A stretch of 64,000 nt of DNA from assembly GCF_030272615.1 (NCBI RefSeq), contig NC_081414.1:526977137-527041136 (forward strand). Reading direction: 5' to 3'. Position numbers and translations under genes: made by a program. This document shows positions 43,586-55,676 of the stretch, piece after piece. The DNA comes from Cryptomeria japonica (taxonomy: Eukaryota > Streptophyta > Pinopsida > Cupressales > Cupressaceae). Below the pieces are notes generated by a model. It worked only from the letters and a program-made list of their open reading frames with translations, made no database searches and was not told the DNA's origin. The first letter of the stretch is position 1; the number at the start of each line of letters is the position of its first letter.

Positions 43586-43915
43586 AGAATTAAAATATTC
43601 GACCCCCCTCCCAAGGAGGGGGATGACAAAAATATATATCTTTAATACTATTGCATCAATGCACACCATTCATGATGCTACCAGTACGCAATAATTTTGG
43701 GCGCAATGAGTGAATGATTTTGCTAGCACAAACATTGCTTAAAGCTCCATCAAAATGGTAGATTTATCACCTCAACGGTTTGCTTCAATAATCAAAAGCA
43801 CTACTAAAATACGAGTCCATTTCTATATTTGAGGGGCAATTATAGGAAGCAAGATTTTTTGTGAAACTACTAATGTGCTTGATTGTAGGATCTTGTAGAT
43901 ATTAGTTTATTTTTT

Positions 43916-44048
43916 AATTTGGTGCTTAAAATTGACATGCATGATCTCACTTTTGGATTTGGTGCTTAAAATTGACATGAGATGCAATTAAAATTGACCT
44001 GTAATACAAATCTCATATTTAGACTTTTGTGCTTAAAATTGACATGAA
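43916..44048. repeat. TTTGGTGCTTAAAATTGACATG repeat, three or four copies
   Basis: Near-identical copies (core GTGCTTAAAATTGACATG) at 43922, 43962 and 44029, plus a partial copy near 43987. A variant occurs near the end of the solo LTR (41882), so this may be a remnant of a related LTR. The rest of 43586-44060 shows nothing recognisable. Confidence 0.8.
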
Positions 44049-45123
44049 CGTATGTATCTCACACCTCAGTTTTGGGTTTTAAAATATACGTGAATCTGGC
44101 TTATGTTAGTTTAGCTCACATTGCAATATCTAAAGGAAAAAAAATTGTGCTTGGAGTGGTCCTCTTATTAACACACACTATCCTCTCCCCTGGCTTTCGT
44201 GGACCTGGGTGCAAGAGAAAAGTGTTAACGACGCTCATTTTTTTTATTTTAAGTAGTAGAAGGATATCTTTGACTGAGGAGTTCATCACCCCACAGAGGT
44301 ATTTCAAATTGGGATCCGTTGGGGATATCATCTCTCCTAGCATACTCTCGAGTGGGTTTTTGAGTTGCTATATAAATATATTGGTCAAGCGACTGGAGTG
44401 TTTAGTGAATTTGACATATGTGGAGGCCTTCTCTACACCAATAAGCCTAACTAAAGCCTTAAGTGGTTTGCTCTGAGAATTTATCGTTGGATTAGGACCC
44501 TTGAAATTTCACTAAGAACCAAATTAGTAGTCTGAATCCCACATTTCATGATTCAGGGAGTGTGGATCATACCCCATAGATACCCTTCCTGTACCTTGCA
44601 TTATGAGATATAAATCCTTTGGTGATAAGATCTTTGGATCTTTGGGGTAAGAGAAATTGGCATGCCCAAGAAGTGTGTGTCATGGAGTGGAGAAAGTACT
44701 GCCAGATTCTCTATATGTCCATCTTGTTTCAGTATTTCGTAAGGGCCTCATTAGATGGTTTCAAATTTCTAGCCTAGGCTTTGTTTACTGTGTTTTCTAT
44801 GTATCGCTTGTGTTGAACCAATATTGAGTTAGTTCTTGGGCTAATTTAGGCCCTTCACCTTGTGTTACTCTAATTCACAGAGTCCATCAAAACAAAATTC
44901 AATTGGCCATACTTATTTGTACACAATGTTCTCAAAATAAATGAAACCGGTCAGTCCAAACAAAGTTACCTCAACAAAGAGTCCATTCAAAACAAACAAA
45001 CATTGCAAATAAAGGTCCCCAATTACAAAACAAAAACATTTTATTCTTTGTGATCATATGTCCATAGTGTTACATAGTTCTTGCATGGTCCTTACACAAA
45101 TCTTTGCGTAAGTCCTTGAATAG

Positions 45124-45247
45124 TTCTCATTTACATCCTCATTATCATCCTCAATATAGTTCTCATTTGCGTCCTTATTTTGCATAGTCCTCATTTATGT
45201 CCTCATTATCGTAATAGTATAGTCCTCATTATCATCCTCATTTTGTA
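45124..45247 (+). repeat. 12-nt phased TCCTCAT array in the Tat-IV leader
   Basis: TCCTCAT/TTCTCAT words begin near 45124, 45136, 45148, 45160, 45172, 45188, 45200, 45223 and 45235, mostly 12 nt apart. Looser TAGTCC words extend from 45068 to 45420. It may be a simple degenerate tandem repeat. Confidence 0.65.
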
Positions 45248-45439
45248 CTTAGCCTAAAGTCCAAAGTTCAACAAGGTTTATATTAAGCGTAGTCCTCATA
45301 TCAAGTCCTTGCATAAACCACTAACATAGACCTCATATAGCATCATTTTAAGCATATGTCCTTACGTAGTCTACACTTATGTCGTCATAGTCTTCCACTA
45401 GTTGCATAGTCATTATAGAAGTCATAGGCATGTGTCAGA

Positions 45440-45682
45440 ATGGGTTTACCAGGTGACAATTTATTCCCATTTGAACAACCTAATTTATGGCCAAACGACG
45501 GTCACAGAGAAATATTTGATAGCTTCAACAACTTGGCTTGGGAATTAAAAACTAGTGCACCCCAGTATATGGGAGTTGAATACGAAATAAATCAAGAATA
45601 TAAGAATGCCCACAAAATTGATAGAGAAATTGCACAAGAACTCCTTCAACAAAGGCTTGAGAGGCTCACATTACAACTATAA
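45440..45682 (+). CDS. Small upstream ORF in the Tat-IV leader, unknown
   Basis: An 80-codon frame MGLPGDNLFPFEQPNLWPND... ending in a charged helix-like segment (AQELLQQRLERLTLQL). I do not recognise it. It is intact in a heavily decayed element, which is unusual, and the C-terminal half has balanced charges like a coiled coil. No equivalent was seen in the Tat-I or Tat-II leaders. It may be chance. Confidence 0.3.
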   Translation: MGLPGDNLFPFEQPNLWPNDGHREIFDSFNNLAWELKTSAPQYMGVEYEINQEYKNAHKIDREIAQELLQQRLERLTLQL

Positions 45683-45724
45683 TGTCATCAACAAGCTCCT
45701 CGACAACTTCCCCATCCTAATCCT

Positions 45725-48018
45725 TGTTGGTATTGTGTTGTCATTGATGTCAACCGGTATGGGATGACCACCGGTAGATGAGATGTATGTGCAACACTGC
45801 TATGAAGGAGTACAGGATGTGATATCTTGGATATCACCTTGTGTTGTAGAACACTGGTAAGGTAAGGAAGATGACCTCAGGAGTCACCTGCACACAAGTT
45901 AATGCCCGACTTGTGTGATGAGATAGAGAGGTGTTTGAGTGGTTGTTTATGATGAAGAGGTAGAATGTTATCTGAATCACATCCACACAGGAGGAGAAGA
46001 TTGAACAGATCACCGATATGCTATGAGGTTGCAGAACAACATGACTCCCACTGGATGAAGATGCAGTCATCATGAGAAGCAATGAATGACAATTTATGTG
46101 CTCACACTGGTTCACATATGCCTGTTTGAAGATATGTTGCACAAACAAGGAACTCACATAAACAAATGACAAGGTGTTCCTCCACCAAGTAAGTGGAGCT
46201 TATCCCCTATATGCATTAAGTGCATTATAGTTTGGTGGGATAAGAGTAAATAGGTAAAGGCAAGAACTTGAAGGATCACTCTAGATCCACCGGTAAATTG
46301 AGGGAATGCCTTAAGTGCATGAGATCAGGGTTATGCACTGCCCGACAGAGAAGGCATGTTGAGATGCTGATACAATAGAAGAGTGATGTGTTTGTCATTC
46401 AGACAAACCGGCTAAGCAGATACAGTCAAAGGAGAATGGTTTGACCGATGAAGGAGTCTAGTGAAGGATGATGACCGGTATCATCAAGAGTGATAGCTGG
46501 TATGTAAAGCTCACTGGTAATATGAGAAAGGTGCAGAATGCAGATATGATAAGGTTACCGATACAGTGTGTGATACCAGCAAGGTTAACGAATCGACAGG
46601 AAAGAGGAACTAGTTGAGTGGTTGGTCATCGGTGATCCTATTTGGACCAACATGAAGTGCCAAGCTAGCAATTAGTCGATAAGGATGCCACATGGAGTAA
46701 ATGTGGCGAACATGCGTGTGGATAAAGATGGAATGTACATCGACAAGTTTGTTGCAGGGTTGGTCGACTTTAATGAGAAGTCACTCAAATCACAGGACAT
46801 GTTGTAGAGCTATTGCAGGGGTTTGAGGATCGAGGTATGGAAGACAACTATGACTCAGCTAAGAGCGATCGAGAAGATCGAGAAGATGGAGGAAACAACA
46901 CGACAGTTCTTTCGTGATTGACCAAGGGATCAACTATTAGGGTAAAAAGCAAGTAGCCAGAGACGAAAGGTGTGATATAGGAGATGCAAAAATGACAGAG
47001 TTGTGCAATTGGATGTCAGAAAGATCAGATCATGCAAGATCTGATTGGATTTGGCTTGCCTCAAGGATGGTGAGGAAACCCTAACTGGCTAGATTTTGAA
47101 TTGGTTTTTGGAGGGAAAACCTGGCTATAAGTGTGGGGGTTGAAGAGAATGTTTGTTGTTGTTGAATAGAAGGACATTGTGCTATTTTGAAGTGAAAGAC
47201 TTTTGCAAGTAAGAACAAATTAGACAAGTGCTTAATGAACATCTGTGAAGAGAGAGGGAGTGAGAGAGAACTTGGGTGAAGCTTTCAACCGGTTGGAAAG
47301 AAGAACCAGTAGTGTTCATATCGACAGAACAGAGATGAAGGAGACTGCTGAGAAGATAGACAGAGAACTGGCAGAGAGTTGAATCGGTGAAAAGCAGAGT
47401 AGTGAGGAGGAGATACAGTGAGAGCAATTCAAAAGAGAGATAAACTGGTAGGGCTTACCAGCAGAGAAGCAACTAGTGAAGAGCAGTAAAGAAGTGAGTT
47501 GGTGAAGCAAAGAAGGCATCTCATCGACAGAGTAAGATATGTATAATGGTTGCAAGATTCAATTGTAACAAGATAACTACTTATGTATTTGATGTTTACA
47601 TTGTGAACATTGAGTTGTAGCTTGGTGCAGGGATTGTAGCTCCCTGGGTTGGTGCCCTAAAGTTAGGGGTTGGTGCTCCTTTGGGTTGTAGCCCATAAAT
47701 CAGGTAGGGGTTGGTGCTCCTTGGGTTGGTGCCCTAAAACTTTGTAATTGTGCTTTATTGTGAGGTTAGATTGGAGTAGTAGACTCTAGCAATATTGCTC
47801 ACCGAGGTTTTTCCCATCTTGGGTTTTCCTCGTATATGTTGGTGTTATGTGATGTCCCCTTGTGAGTGTGTTTGCACTTATGTTAGTCTCCTCCATAACC
47901 GGTAAGCCTGTGTTGAGTTAAATCTATTAACCGGTATGCTCACATAGGTTTGAGAGAAAGAGATTTGAGGACCAATGATTCACCCCCTCCCCCTCTTAGT
48001 GGTGCATTGTGTCTAACA
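45725..48018 (+). mobile_element. Solo LTR of a copia-type element, 2294 bp, TSD ATCCT
   Basis: Starts TGTTGGTATTGTGTTGTCAT and ends GTGTCTAACA, with ATCCT on both sides (45720-45724, 48019-48023). The end region (TTCACCCCCTCCCCCTCTTA at about 47980) is typical of copia LTRs; a TATA box TATAAGTG is at 47126. ACCGGT/CCGGTA words recur through the first 900 bp and near 47290 and 47900. No coding or internal region is present. It sits in the leader of Tat-IV. The copia assignment is from end sequence style only. Confidence 0.85.
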
Positions 48019-48186
48019 ATCCTTAGTAGGGTCATTATAGTCTGCATACATTATAGTCCTTCAGTCTTGAGTCTCACATTTACAACCTAGATGCATCACA
48101 TTCTTGCATAAGTCTTAGTGTCATCATTAGCGTCATCATTAGTGTCATTAATGCCCATAACTAGATCATAAAAAGAAAAGAATAAA

Positions 48187-49629
48187 ATGGATCCAAATGG
48201 TGACCCTTTGTTCAATCCTACTTGAAACATGGACGTCTCAAACAGTCAAACCCACATAAATACAACAATACCTGGAAACATTTACAATATGCCTTTGATA
48301 GAGGAAGTTCAACAAAACTTGACATGCGAGGAAATTGAGGCTGCCCAACAAGATCCACAGGTCCTCATGATTCTAAATGTGCTTATTAACAATGGCAGGG
48401 ATTGATATCCTACCCTATTGTTACAAAACGATGCCAAGTTGCCTCAAAATTTTGACATCACAACGATCTTACCACCAGTTGTTACTTTAAGTCAAAATGT
48501 TAGTCAAACACAAGTTGTAGCTTCGAGCTCAACACAAAACAAGACTCAAAGTACACAAGTCTTGTCAACCCAAGTAACAATGGTTTCAAGTAAAAGTTCA
48601 CAATTTGGCACGGTATCATCCAAAATAAGCGTTACTACTCAAACACCTGTCAATGTCAATGCAGAAACTACACCAACTGTAACAAATGCCCCTACACAAA
48701 GTTAGACACAAGTACCTTAGATATTGGATCCTACAAGTACGACTCAACCTCTGGTTTCTATATCACTTGGACCAACATATAGTCACTAGAATGTGAACCT
48801 AGGTCCCACTAGCTCATTTGCGCAACACAGCCAAATGTTAACGCACAATTTCCTTATTTTACTCCACCTAGTGGGACTCACAACACACAAAGTTATAACT
48901 ATGGCACATTTCAACAACCTCCCATATACACAAGTACAAATCCATTTGTTGGCAATACTTACAAACCAAGTGCACCATTAACTCAAATAGAAATATTTTC
49001 TCAGCAAGTGCAAAATCTTCAATAGTAGATGACGAACATGCAATCAGAAAATGACAAGAAAAACTATATGATGCAAGACTTACATCCCTATTATTTTGAT
49101 CACACACTATACATGTCGACTTTTCCTCCCACTTTGAAACAACAAAATTTGATAGATATAGAGGAAAAGGGGATCCTAGAGATCATATCAAAGAGTTTTT
49201 TCACTGCTTGTATTGAGTTTGTATATAAAGATACATAATGAGATTGTTCCCCAAGAGTCTTGGAGGTTCTGCTTTAGAGTGGTTCTCACATCTCCCACCA
49301 AAGATTACATCATGGGGTGAGCTAGCTGAATAGTTTATAGCAAACTTCTCACAGAACATTGATACCCTGGTCACTTTGATGGATCTATGTGCCACAAAAA
49401 AATAAAAAAAATGAAACCTTTGCATCCTCTCTACAACGGTGGAGACCTCTATACCACAGATGCTTGAGTCATGTTCCTGAAATTAAACAAGTTGACATTT
49501 TCACATAAAACTTAATACCTCAAATCAAGTATCCAATACAAATGCAATGTCTTACCTCGTTCAAACGAATCACATAAAATGCCCTAAAGTGTGAGAAGAG
49601 ACTTATAGAACAAGGTATTTTGAAATACG
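48187..49629 (+). pseudogene. Tat-IV gag, heavily decayed
   Basis: ATG at 48187 (MDPNGDPLFNP, then TGA) is the likely start. LPQNFDITTILPP (48437 on) matches the Tat-II gag segment with IPHDFDMSQIM. A Gln/Thr/Ser-rich stretch follows to about 48800. The capsid part begins YYFDHTLYMSTFPP (about 49089), then frameshifts to DRYRGKGDPRDHIKEFFTAC, EWFSH-like WFSHLPPKITSWGELAE and LVTLMDLCATKK (about 49370). Many stops and at least three frameshifts are present, more than in Tat-I. Confidence 0.8.
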
Positions 49630-50990
49630 ATGGTACAGTTAATAATACAAATAATGAAAAACCAAGGTTTTGGTCCAAAAAACAAGAATGTGACCAACGA
49701 TGGTGTTGTGGATGCTCGCATAGTAAACAAGGCTCAACTAATTGTATCGTTACAAGGACCAATTCAATCACCAGTGGTAAACAAAAATCAATCTCAGGAT
49801 AACACCGTCGTCTCAACAAATGCTAATACAATACAATCCACCAATGTAAGGTTTCCAAGGGTCAACACCCCAAGAAGAAATTATACACCATTTGGAGAAT
49901 CGATTGAGTCTGCACTAAAGAAATTGATACAAACTAATGTGATCACATTACCAAAAATCAAGGTATATGAACCAGGTCCATTCAAACTGACTTGGTGGAG
50001 TGACAACGACTTCTGTGATTACCATCGTACAAAGGGCCATAAAACAACAAGTTGCTACAAATTGAAAAACTTGATTCAAGGTCTTATAGACTGGGGTGAC
50101 ATGATAGTGGACACTAACAAAGGATCAATAAATAAAAATCATACTATCTTTAAGGATCCTTGTGCTAAGAATGATAAGGGAAAATTTTTTGGCTCAGGAA
50201 CACAAGACAATACTGCAAATTATACCAAGGTCATGTACGACTATACCATCAATGCTATTTGTGCAGGAGATGAGATAGTTGCTACCATCACTATAAACCC
50301 AAGGGATAGAGATTATGCAGCAATCACACGCCGATCAAAAGTTACCTTACAAGGAGTACCTTCTAACCCTCCTCGAATAGTTGGAAATTACGATGTGGTT
50401 GATCAGTTGAAGAAAACCCCTGCTCAAATATCACTTTTTGAATTGCTACGGATATCGCCAAATCACAGGGCTATTCTAGATAAGGCTCTTCAAGATTCAG
50501 TTGTTGCATAAGACATAGATGAGAACACTTTCCAATCCATGGTGGAAAATTTGGTTGCTTCTACACATATTGCTTTCACAGAGCAATATGTTCCTACAAA
50601 CATGCCTTTACATAATGATCATCTACACCTAGAGGCATATATACATAAGAAAAAGGTTAGAAGAGTATTGATAGATGGAGGAGCTAGTCTCAACATATGT
50701 ACACTCAAATTGATCAAAGCATTGGGCTATTCTGAGTTTCATATCGATCCCACAAAGAGAATAAACATCAAAGCATATGATGGTGAAGAATACTTGTCAA
50801 AAGGTGTGGTTACTCTACCAATACAAGTATGACCTATTACAATTGATGTTACATTCAAAGTATTGGATAGAGAGCTCAGTTAGAAAATGTTTCTAGGATG
50901 CCCATGGTTTCATGCCATGAGGGTCATGCCATCGACATTTCACAAATGTGTCAAATTCCCATATAATGGTCATACATGGTGATCTAGACC
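49630..50990 (+). pseudogene. Tat-IV zinc knuckle and protease
   Basis: Frame 49630-50511 is open for 293 codons and includes the zinc knuckle C-D-Y-H-x3-G-H-x3-S-C at 50014-50055. A TAA at 50509 interrupts; 50539-50832 carries the protease motif V-L-I-D-G-G-A-S-L-N with Asp codon 50674-50676 and GYSEFHIDPTKRINIKAYD. A TGA near 50830 and a TAG at 50881 break the second half (FLGCPWFHAMRVMP). Confidence 0.85.
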
Positions 50991-52250
50991 CCTTCTAACA
51001 TTGTAATTAGTTGAAGGCAAGTGTTAATAACCAAGTATCTATTAATCAAGTAGCTCCACTCACATCACAATTAGAGTCATTAGCAATCACTAACACACAG
51101 ACTTCTTCACCTTGTATACCTATGACACCCTCTTTGCAAATCAAAGAAGTAGGATGTGGGGAGTATTTCATTGCAGAGGCATCAACAGTTAGGCAATTAT
51201 CTCTCTCTCTCCAATATCTTTTGTGAAACCTCAATCTACTCTAAGTAGACAAGACAAAGGGAAAGAGATAGTTAGATATTTAGATTCGTGCTCATTCATT
51301 AGATGGGAAGATTTTCAGGAAGAATATTTAGATGAAGATGTGAACCAATGGATATACAGAGAAGAGGATGACATGACATTGTAATCAAGATTCCTTTACA
51401 TTAGTATGGAAATGGTTTCAAAATGTTGCAGAAACATGGCTATGATGTTACAACGGCCCTAGGACCACAAAGACAAGGAAGGATAGAACATGTTTTACCT
51501 TAGGAGAATCCAAAGAATCAAGTTTTGGGATACAAAAACATAACAAAAGTATCAAAGGCTAGACAACATACACTGGATATATTAAATAGACCTACATAGG
51601 ATTCTAAATTAGCACCTCAAAGAAATTCTTCAATGGTGGTGTTTGTCCCATCATCTCAAAGAAGTGAATTAACTGAAGACAACCCTACTAATGAGTTAGT
51701 TGTTGAGAGCTTCCAACTCTTTACCCAAGATACTAATGTAGCACCACCCAACAATGTCGAACTTGCAGCATCTTCACTGGCCAACATGGTGACAGAAACG
51801 GGTCTAGCGCCAGCAAGTGGTTCATCTATAGAAAGACTAGAACGCCTTATCCTAGAAATGAGGGTTTTCTCTACCATAGAACAAGGATCTACAAGTCATA
51901 GTGATGTCCCACTATTTGTCAATACCGTAGAAACTTCTTTGTCTCCTATTGAGGAAGTTGATGAACTAAATGAAGAAGTAACGGATAATGGGATATACAT
52001 TGAAAACATAATTGACTCTCATGATTATGAATTATTATCAACTCATAGTTGTAACACATATTCAACATATAGAGCTTATGGCAATCAACCACCTGTGGAT
52101 GATGGTATTATATATAAAGATAAAGAACTAAATCTAGTGTCAATAAAGTATGTTTATGATAGTCGGGTATGCATGATATCAGCAAGACCTCACACAAAAG
52201 AAAATAAGGATTTGTGTCTTGTCTATCTACACTTAATTGACTAGGGGCAA
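50991..52250 (+). pseudogene. Tat-IV linker with G-patch remnant
   Basis: YGNGFKMLQKHGYDVTTALG near 51405-51465 is the equivalent of the Tat-II G-patch-like segment. A 203-codon frame (51633-52244) follows, acidic and Ser/Thr-rich, ending LVYLHLID, which aligns with LVHHQLIDW of Tat-II (34198 on). The stop here replaces the Trp codon. The linker is then cut by the insertion 52251-54355. Confidence 0.7.
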
Positions 52251-54355
52251 GAGGAACTATTGACTATTTTTATGTCGACCTTAACCATGAAAAAAATCGA
52301 TTTGAGAAAAAATTAAGTGGCTAAGCTCTCCGAGAAACCTTGCTAAAACCTCCCAAATGAGCCCTAAAACGCTAAACCCTAAGGCATTTTTATGTTCTAT
52401 CCTTTTCGGGCTCTAAAATTCTATTTTGATGTTGACTGGCTTCAGTCAAATCACTTAAAACATATTGGCTAGAGAGGCCTTAGTCCATGGCGGGACCAAT
52501 TTCCCCTTTCCCCCTTTATTGACAAGCAAGGTTTCATGGCTTTCACCATTTTGCGGAGCAGGGGACTTATTATTTTGTTCCCCTTGCAAAATGGTGAAAA
52601 GGTTCTTCTAAGTTTAAGGCCCCCACTACCCCCGCAAAGGTTCTAGGTCCACCAAATTTGGTCGCAAGATAGTGGGATGGTGGGTCTGACCAAGGATAGG
52701 TTCAACCCCACAGTGGCTACAAGTTCTCCAAATTTAGTTGCAGGCTAGCGAGGATACAAGAGGTTTTCACCATTTCACGAAGCCACATAAAGCATGCAGG
52801 GACCTCCCCATGAAACCACGAAATGAAGGCGGTTAATATAAATGTTGTCTCCATTTTGTAGTGGTCCCACCTCGAGTGTGGGACCTGGCCTGCGAAGTGG
52901 CAAAGAAGGTCCTTTTCGAAAAAGGTTTCAAAGGCAACAAGAGGAAAAAGGGTGTCTGGCTGAAAGGCCATGTCTTGCCGAATTCCAACCAAGGTAGGAC
53001 CTCCTTGCCACTTCATCGTGGAGCCCAGTTACATAAGGATTTCGTTGATTTGCAATGATGCGATACAAAGGAGATTTCAAAGCCGCAAAATGGTGATTGC
53101 CTTCACCATTTCACAGAAAACATAGGGTGTTGACTTTTCAACCTCTGCGAAGCAGCGAAAGAGAAATGTGGACTCGGCTAGCCACGTCGGACATCGACAA
53201 CCGTTTGATCTTCATAAAACCCACATCGGACGATGATGTTTTAAAATTTCATTGAGGCCTATGGAGGGCTATGTGAAGTCATCTCGCGCATCTATCTGCG
53301 TGCACCATGGATGATCGAAAAGGCCACAATTCAAACTTGCAGGGAATATGAGAATTTAAATCTTCTACACCAAGTAGTTGCCGACCAAGTGATTGAATCC
53401 ATTTTTTGGTTTAGTCAATGCCCTAATCCAATTGGATTTCAGTCCAATTGCCGAAATTCTTTGCCTAAACTCCAGAAGTGACCTTGAGGATGACTTTTGG
53501 GTGCCATATGCGGCTCTTTAATATAGAATGGAGACTTTTTTGGCCTATAGATGCCATCCCAGTGCATTCATATGCAAAGATTTTCTCTTATCTGCAGGGA
53601 TTTTGTTTCTTCCCTGTAGGGGAGGATATTTTCAAATTGTAATGTACTCTATCAGATCAAATTTAGTTGCCCTGATATTTTGTAACCTAACCCTAGTAAG
53701 GTTAGGGTTTCTTAACTATAATCCAATCTGAGTTATGCCTGAAGTACAAAGGGAATTTTGTAAAAAAAATTAGCATCTTCTTTCTTTCTTTTGCAGAAAA
53801 CTCATGTTTTTTTGTATTTGTAAATTTGTCTTGCCTTTACATGAATAGAATTTACCTATTTTGCCTTAATTCAGTTCTCACAATTTGTGTAGCTTGTTTA
53901 CCTTATTGTTTGGATCTAATTTATTTTACTTAGCATAGGTGATTGTGTTGATCCCTGTGTAGACATCATATGTGGGTTGAATCAGTTCTTCTTGCCATCT
54001 TGTAAGAATTCCAACCTTCACTCTTTCTTAGGAGACTAATTAGGATAGAATCATGTGCGTCCTTTGGGTATTCATATTGATGCTTTGTGCAACTATAGGC
54101 AGAGAAGATCACATTGTAATCTAGGTGCAAACCTTTTCCCTTTCAAGCATTCCTTCTTCCCCTTTCCCCCCTCAAATCAATAGATTAAGATTTATATGTG
54201 TTGGGTTAGTCCAACACCAACATCTAAATTGATAAGGAAGTCGACCTTCTCTAGAGACTTGGCCTCCACAATGCAAGGTCCCACACTTGGAGGCTGTTTC
54301 GATGTGTTACGGGGTTGATGAGCTCAAGAGTTCATCAAGGGTACAGACTTTTGTG
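52251..54355. mobile_element. Unclassified insertion of about 2.1 kb in the Tat-IV linker
   Basis: Tat-II has a continuous frame between the segments matching 52244 and 54370, so this stretch is extra. TGTCGACCTTAACC at 52273 looks like an LTR start; the end is uncertain (TGTGACAACA at 54353-54362, or CCAACACCAACA near 54213). I could not find a convincing 5-bp duplicate. TTTCACCATTTYRCG words and complements recur at 52537, 52576, 52756 and 53091-53110. Short frames in it show nothing. It may be a solo LTR. Confidence 0.5.
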
Positions 54356-55676
54356 ACAACATGAACCACCACATCTAGACTGGTTTGAAAATGATGAAGC
54401 TATGACAGAGTTCCTGGGTGTTAGAGATGGATTTCCCTATGATGATCATAAAGTTAGATTTGCAATAGACTTGGTCCGGACAACATACTTTGGAGAAGCA
54501 AGCTCATCTACATCACAAGATCATGATAAAATAAACAAGGGAAAAAGCAAGCTAGACAATCTTCCCATTAACTAAGAAAGTTATGCATTACTTGTTGAAA
54601 AGACAGAAGAAGTCAATATAGGAGAAGCTGGAGTTGTACATAAGATACACTTGGCTGAATCATTGAATCTTAAATAGAAAGACAACTTCATTCAGCTCTT
54701 CAAGCAAAGGCCCATAAACTTTTCTTGGTCTTATGTAGACATGCCTGGGCTGGATCTAGAATTAGTGCTACATCATCTACCACTATTGCCAGGAATCAAG
54801 CTGTAAAAATAGAAGCTCTGCAAGATGCATCCACATATTGCATTGCTAGTAAAGGTGGAATTACAAAAGCTATTAGACGTGGGATTCATAAGACCGATAG
54901 ACTATGCATAATGGATATCAAATTGGTACCAGTGACTAAACCCGTTGGGGGTATAAGAATCTGCACAGATTTCGGAGATCTGAATAAAGATTGTCCTAAG
55001 GATGAATTCCCACTCCCCAATATAGACATGATAGTTGACTTAACTGTTGCAAATGAAATGTTATCACTCATATATGGATTTTCAGGCTATAATCAAATCA
55101 GAATTGCACCAGAAGACAAATACAAAACAACATTCACCTCTCTTGGGGAGCCTACTGTTGGAATGTCATGCCTTCAGTCTCAAGAATGTCGGTACAACCA
55201 ATCAAAGGGCAATAACGACATTGTTCCACGACATCATGGAAGACTATGTAGATGATATATTAGCAAAATCTAGGACTAGAGAAGGTCACCTAGATGTTCT
55301 TGCCAAAATATTTGACAGACTTGAACGATATAAAGTCAAACTCAATCCAAAGAAGCGTGTGTTCGGTGTCACAACCCGTAAAATTTTGGGTTTCATTATT
55401 TCTAATAGAGGTATTGAGGTGGATCCTGCAAAGGTAAAAGAAATTCTTGAAATGCCAACACCATATACACTCACGTAGTTAAGGGGATTCCAACAAAGGT
55501 TACAATCAATAAGAAGATTTATTGCATAGCTAGCTTATAAGTGCCACCCATTCCAACATTTATTGAAGAAAGGAGTCACCTTCAAGTGGACAGATCAGTG
55601 CCAAGAAGCATTCCAGATATTGAAAGAATATCTCTTAACAACACTGGTTCTAGTTCCACCAATTCCAGGCAATATA
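54356..55676 (+). pseudogene. Tat-IV linker end and reverse transcriptase, cut by Tat-III
   Basis: LDWFENDEAMTEFLGVRDGF (54379 on) resumes the Tat linker. Reverse transcriptase blocks: INFSWSYVDMPGLD (about 54716), CPKDEFPLPNIDMIVDLT, GFSGYNQIRIAPEDKYK, and YVDD at 55245-55256, with KILGFIISNRGIEVDPAKVK after it. Stops and frameshifts are numerous. The frame is lost at the connection region LVLVPPIPG (55640-55670), where Tat-III begins. The expected left duplicate of Tat-III is ATATA (55672-55676); the right one lies outside the window. Confidence 0.9.

Larger units (their letters stand above)
44060..48186 (+). other. Leader of Tat-IV, interrupted by a copia solo LTR
   Basis: The sequence upstream of the Tat-IV gag resembles a Tat leader (CAGTATTTCGTAAGGGCCTC near 44728, like CAGTACCTTGTAGGGCTATA in Tat-I). 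Its LTR and primer-binding site were not found; the left limit is a guess. It holds a 12-nt phased array, a small reading frame, and the insertion 45725-48018, after which AGTCCT-type words continue to about 48150. Confidence 0.5.

Noticed and set aside
43586-44060. 5' LTR and primer site of Tat-IV
   Set aside because: No TGTAGACAC-like start, TATA box or TGG primer site could be found; the region may belong to other elements.
52273-54362. Exact LTR call for the insertion in Tat-IV
   Set aside because: TG...CA ends can be drawn, but no 5-bp duplicate fits (TTTTA against TGAAC; GGAAC/TGAAC has a mismatch).
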